Below the pieces are notes generated by a model. That model saw nothing but the letters and a program-made list of their open reading frames with translations. It made no database searches and was not told the origin of the DNA. 9,453 nt of DNA, from NCBI GenBank assembly GCA_035294565.1, contig DATGKR010000006.1, positions 1-9,453 on the forward strand, in the 5' to 3' direction. Each line of letters begins with the position of its first letter. Within the stretch, counting starts at the first letter, position 1. This DNA comes from DATGKR01 sp035294565. GTDB taxonomy: Bacteria; Actinomycetota; Acidimicrobiia; Acidimicrobiales; Palsa-688. Made by a program: the position numbers and the translations under genes. Of the stretch, positions 7,072-9,453 are shown piece by piece.

Positions 7072-7794
7072 TCACAACTCCCGCAGCGCTTCCACCCGCT
7101 CCGAAAGCGGCAGCCGTCCTCTCGCTACCACCGCGTCTGGACGCGGATCGGCCAGCCAAAGATGCGCCAAACGGCTGGTCTGGCCGGCGACCACCGCTCC
7201 CTTGGCCTCCACCTTCTCCAGAGCCGACGCGAGCGCAGGCGGGTAGCGGGTGAGCGACACGGCGCCGAGGTCGGCGACAGCGTCTCGGTCGGCCGGCACG
7301 GCGAACCGGCGGCCCACCCCCCACGTCGCCGCCACCACCGTCGCCGGTCGGGTGTGGCCGTGGCGGATGAGGAAGATCTCCTCGGCGAGAACGCCTTCGA
7401 GCTCTATCCGCTTGAGCTCGTCGAGCAAGCCCGTCGTCACGGCAAGGACCGCCCGGTTGGGGCTGGTCCCAGCAGCAAGGGCGTTCAAACCGGGGCTGTC
7501 GACGACCAGCAGGCGTGGCTGGCGCACCCCGGCGCCGATGCTCAGGCCCTCGACCAGGTTCCAGAGCCGGGCATCGGTGCGCGGATCAGCCTCCCGGCCA
7601 CCGATGGAGGCGGCGACGACGGCATCCCCGGCGAAGAGAGCCCACGCGCAGAGAGCTGCCGCCAATACAACCGACACCGCCAGGGCAGATGGCCACCCGG
7701 CGGTGAACCCCAAGACGATCCCCAGCACAGCCGCCGGCGGAAGAGCGAAGGTCGCGGTAACTCCCCACACCGACCGTTCACTCAGTGCCTGCAT
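7072..7794 (-). CDS. M48/HtpX-like membrane protein lacking the zinc-protease motif
   Basis: 240 residues. Two hydrophobic stretches (about 11-30 and 35-56) open the protein. Residues 77-137 then follow the M48B (HtpX) pattern: LWNLVEGLSIGAGVRQPR, DSPGLNALAAGTSPNRA, and VLAVTTGLLDELKRIELEGV. The HExxH zinc signature should come next, but residues 138-142 read EEIFL, so both zinc histidines are missing. The third ligand position, normally Glu in REYLAD, is Asp171 in RDAVAD. Only about 28 residues separate the two sites, shorter than I recall for HtpX, where a longer membrane segment intervenes. The rest (LTRYPPALASALEKV, 181-195; LPLSERVEALREL at the end) again matches the family. I infer a proteolytically dead membrane protein. 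It overlaps the pimA stop by one base (TGATG). Its role is unknown. Confidence 0.8.
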   Translation of the reverse strand: MQALSERSVWGVTATFALPPAAVLGIVLGFTAGWPSALAVSVVLAAALCAWALFAGDAVVAASIGGREADPRTDARLWNLVEGLSIGAGVRQPRLLVVDSPGLNALAAGTSPNRAVLAVTTGLLDELKRIELEGVLAEEIFLIRHGHTRPATVVAATWGVGRRFAVPADRDAVADLGAVSLTRYPPALASALEKVEAKGAVVAGQTSRLAHLWLADPRPDAVVARGRLPLSERVEALREL

Positions 7795-8876
7795 CAGCGC
7801 CGATGGTAGGCGACCACCCTCTCGTACATCTCTATGTAGCGGTCGGCGAGCCTCTCCATCGAGAAGCGCCTCGCTCTTTCCAACCCCTCCCTCACCATCG
7901 CTGCAGTCTCCGCACCTCCCGCCAGCGCCTCTGCCAGCGCCTTGGCGAGTGCCGGACGGTCGCCGGGCGGAACGAGGCGGCCGTCGCGGCCCGGCCGTAC
8001 GACATTGCGGTATCCAGGCAGGTCAGACGCGACGACCGGGACCCCCGCTGCCAGGCCTTCGAGGAGCACGACGCCGAAGCTCTCCCCATATAGAGACGGC
8101 GCGGCGAGGACGTGGCACCCGCGGATGCGGCGGATCTTCTCCGTCTCGCCCAGCTGGCCGAGCCATTCGATCCGGCTGTCCGAAGCAGTCGCCCGGCGGA
8201 GGCGTTCCGTGTCGGGCCCGTTCGAGGCGACCCACAGCCTCACGTCGCTGCCCAGGAGGTCCATCGCCTCGATCAGCACCGCGAGGCCCTTGCGGGGTTC
8301 GTGCCGCCCCACGAAGAGTATGGTCGGTCCCTCAGTGGGCCAGGGCTCCGCCGCCTGGTAGCGCTCGACCTCGATACCGTTCCAGACCAGCTCGTAAGTC
8401 CCTCCCCAGTAGCGGGCAGCGTTGTCGCGGGCCTCCTCGGAGACGGCCGCCCGGAGGTCGAGATGGTTCACGCACCACGCGCTCAATGGCCGTGTAGCCC
8501 TCACCCAGGTGCTGTCCCCGGCCCTGTGGAACGTGCCGACCATCGGCCCGCGCTCGAGGATCAGGGCGGTCAGCGTGGGGCCCGGCGCTATCGGCTCGTG
8601 GAGGTGCACCACGTCGAAGTTCTCGTCGCGTAGGGCACGCACCGTCCGCAGGGCGGCGGAGGGGTCCGGGGCTATGGCGGCGACCGACCCGTTGTCGGCG
8701 GTTGGGATCGAGTTGCCGAGGGGGGTGACCGAAGGGTCGGGCGGGGGACCGTCGCAGGGACCGAGGATGCGCGCCTCGACCCCGGCCCGCTGCAGGGCAC
8801 GGCCCAAGCCGAGCACCTGTCCCTGCACGCCTCCGGGCAAGGTCAGGCTGTAGGGGCAGACCAATCCGACCCTCAC
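7794..8876 (-). CDS. pimA: Phosphatidyl-myo-inositol alpha-mannosyltransferase (PimA-like, GT4)
   Basis: 360 residues, GT-B fold, glycosyltransferase family 4. PimA transfers mannose from GDP-mannose to the 2-position of inositol in phosphatidylinositol on the cytoplasmic face of the inner membrane, the first step to PI mannosides. The N-terminus VGLVCPYSLTLPGGVQGQV (3-21) closely follows mycobacterial PimA. Further matches are FDVVHLHEPIAPG (87-99), TFH with His117, VWNGIEVERY (164-173), FVGRHEPRKG (188-197) with donor-phosphate Arg191 and Lys196, and GESFGVVLLEGLAAGVPVVA (264-283) with Glu265 and Glu273. The start is GTG at 8876-8874. The upstream neighbour is a patA-like acyltransferase, as in mycobacteria, which supports PimA over other GT4 enzymes. 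A different acceptor cannot be excluded from sequence alone. Confidence 0.9.
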   Translation of the reverse strand: MRVGLVCPYSLTLPGGVQGQVLGLGRALQRAGVEARILGPCDGPPPDPSVTPLGNSIPTADNGSVAAIAPDPSAALRTVRALRDENFDVVHLHEPIAPGPTLTALILERGPMVGTFHRAGDSTWVRATRPLSAWCVNHLDLRAAVSEEARDNAARYWGGTYELVWNGIEVERYQAAEPWPTEGPTILFVGRHEPRKGLAVLIEAMDLLGSDVRLWVASNGPDTERLRRATASDSRIEWLGQLGETEKIRRIRGCHVLAAPSLYGESFGVVLLEGLAAGVPVVASDLPGYRNVVRPGRDGRLVPPGDRPALAKALAEALAGGAETAAMVREGLERARRFSMERLADRYIEMYERVVAYHRR

Positions 8877-8921
8877 CTCTCGACCGTAGCGCGACCCTGG
8901 AGTGCTGCCAGGAGGCCAAGC

Positions 8922-8987
8922 GGGGCGCCGGGTGCCGGGTCCGCCGCGGGCGCCGGGTGCCGCCAGGAGGGGCGCCGGGTGCCGGGT
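8922..8987. repeat. GC-rich direct repeats upstream of pimA
   Basis: The 19-base sequence ggggcgccgggtgccgggt occurs at 8922-8940 and again at 8969-8987. A partial copy (gggcgccgggtgccg) lies at 8948-8962. The string gccaggagg also precedes both full copies (8907-8915 and 8962-8970), suggesting a diverged duplication of about 47-55 bases. The plus strand has closely spaced G-runs and fits a G-quadruplex-like pattern. The repeats fill the pimA-proximal third of the non-coding gap (8877-9227). No open frame with family similarity covers them. Confidence 0.8.
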
Positions 8988-9002
8988 GGCCGCCCACGGA
9001 GG

Positions 9003-9093
9003 TTCGACGAATCCCGATTTGTGTACGAAACCCGAGTTGATGACGTATAGCGCGCATAAATCCAGATTCGTTCACAAATCGGGACGCGTGACG
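9003..9093. repeat. AT-richer inverted repeat built of 18-base modules
   Basis: The core is an 18-base inverted repeat with one mismatch: tcccgatttgtgtacgaa at 9012-9029 against ttcgttcacaaatcggga at 9067-9084. Each arm is itself two tandem 18-base modules carrying a 14-base motif close to AAATCGGGATTCGT. The copies are minus 9038-9025 (AACTCGGGTTTCGT), minus 9020-9007 (AAATCGGGATTCGT), plus 9058-9071 (AAATCCAGATTCGT) and plus 9076-9089 (AAATCGGGACGCGT). The 36-base arms match at 25 positions, around a 19-base centre. Bases 9001-9080 are about 46% G+C, far below the surroundings. It could be an operator array upstream of pimA, a transcribed structure, or a small mobile repeat. Confidence 0.8.
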
Positions 9094-9157
9094 CGTCATA
9101 TAAGTCGAGGGGAGGACGGGACGGGCGGCGGTTGGCGGCCCTAGCGACGCGAAGACA

Positions 9158-9220
9158 GCGCCCCACCACCGGCCGCCCCCAGGGCCGGCGTGGGCGCCCC
9201 ACCACCGGCCGCCCCCCAGG
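9158..9220. repeat. GC-rich direct repeat downstream of the patA-like gene
   Basis: gcgccccaccaccggccgccccc occurs at 9158-9180 and 9194-9216, offset by 36 bases, each followed by a near-identical c/agg end. On the minus strand, the sense strand of the flanking genes, it is G-rich with several runs of four to six G, so it could form a quadruplex in DNA or in the transcript leaving the patA-like gene. No U-tract follows, so it does not look like a standard intrinsic terminator. Confidence 0.75.
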
Positions 9221-9227
9221 CCCAGCG

Positions 9228-9453
9228 TCAGCGCCGACCGCGGCTCCCCACGGATCCGGCGCCCGCCGATGCCGGGTCCGCGTCGCTCGGCCAGTTCGCC
9301 TGCATCAGGTGCCACTGCGTCGGCGCCCTTCGGATCAGTTCCTCGAAGCGTCTCGCGAGAACCTGGGTGATGCGGGCGACGTCCTCCCGAACACGCCCCT
9401 GTCTCGAGGTGTCCACAGCTTCTAGCACCACGCCGAGATGGGCGTCGGTCCGC
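9228..9453 (-). CDS. PI-mannoside/lipid A-type acyltransferase, C-terminal end (PatA-like, cut by window)
   Basis: Only the last 74 residues are visible; the gene continues past base 9453. The segment REDVARITQVLARRFEELI, followed by RRAPTQWHLMQANWPSD, is the C-terminal signature of the HtrB/LpxL-like lysophospholipid acyltransferase family. In Actinobacteria this branch includes PatA, which adds palmitate to the mannose of PI mannosides at the inner membrane. The catalytic HxxxxD region would lie outside the window and cannot be checked. After the conserved WPSD the protein ends in a Ser/Gly/Arg-rich tail (ASAGAGSVGSRGRR). Position directly upstream of pimA, as in mycobacteria (pgsA-patA-pimA), supports a PI-mannoside acyltransferase. 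I give no symbol because the functional core is missing. Confidence 0.85.
   Translation of the reverse strand, partial: RTDAHLGVVLEAVDTSRQGRVREDVARITQVLARRFEELIRRAPTQWHLMQANWPSDADPASAGAGSVGSRGRR

Noticed and set aside
7072..7794. Calling this gene an active HtpX protease
   Set aside because: The HExxH motif and the glutamate ligand are absent, so catalytic annotation is not supported despite family resemblance.
9003..9093. Inverted repeat as an intrinsic terminator of the patA-like gene
   Set aside because: The central loop is 37 bases between the strong arms, stems are AT-containing, and no U-tract follows on the minus strand.
8902..9205. Small open frames on both strands across the pimA upstream gap
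   Set aside because: They consist of repeat-derived sequence with no recognisable domain, and both strands are equally open. No coding evidence.

Overview
The window is a compact block from a high-G+C actinobacterial chromosome (roughly 70% G+C by eye). Every convincing gene lies on the minus strand, so the biological order runs from base 9453 down to base 1: patA-like acyltransferase (3' end only), pimA, an M48/HtpX-like membrane protein, pdxS, pdxT, yebC, ruvC, ruvA, ruvB, queA, tgt, yajC (5' end only). From recall, the backbone (PI-mannoside genes, pdxS/pdxT, yebC, ruvCAB, then yajC leading to secD/secF) is the order found in mycobacteria and other Actinobacteria. Two things differ from the Mycobacterium arrangement: queA-tgt sits between ruvB and yajC, and a degenerate M48 protein sits where mycobacteria carry a Nudix gene. 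This suggests a non-mycobacterial, perhaps deep-branching actinobacterium such as an Acidimicrobiia-type lineage. That placement is inference.

Region by region. (1) 9453-7794: inner-membrane glycolipid synthesis. The patA-like end and pimA would act on phosphatidylinositol to build PI mannosides. They are separated by the only long non-coding gap (8877-9227), which holds three kinds of repeat. (2) 7794-7072: a two-helix membrane protein of the M48 metalloprotease family whose zinc-binding signature is destroyed. (3) 7057-5513: pdxS and pdxT, the two subunits of pyridoxal 5'-phosphate synthase. (4) 5526-4774: yebC, overlapping the pdxT end, with the best Shine-Dalgarno in the window. (5) 4682-2319: ruvC, ruvA, ruvB, the Holliday-junction resolvasome. 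RuvC carries an unusual Gly/Lys/Ala repeat tail encoded by a minisatellite. (6) 2305-192: queA and tgt, two steps of queuosine tRNA modification. (7) 167-1: start of yajC, the Sec accessory subunit.

Most junctions are overlaps or gaps under 25 bases (TGATG, GTGA and TTGA junctions, and a 14-base overlap). The exceptions are the gaps before pimA (351 bases), ruvC (91) and ruvB (97). Long co-transcribed units with translational coupling are therefore likely. No tRNA, rRNA, CRISPR array, insertion sequence with a transposase, or convincing intrinsic terminator was seen. This is mainly a conserved housekeeping cluster. The novelty is in the repeat-bearing gap before pimA, the pseudoprotease, and the RuvC tail.
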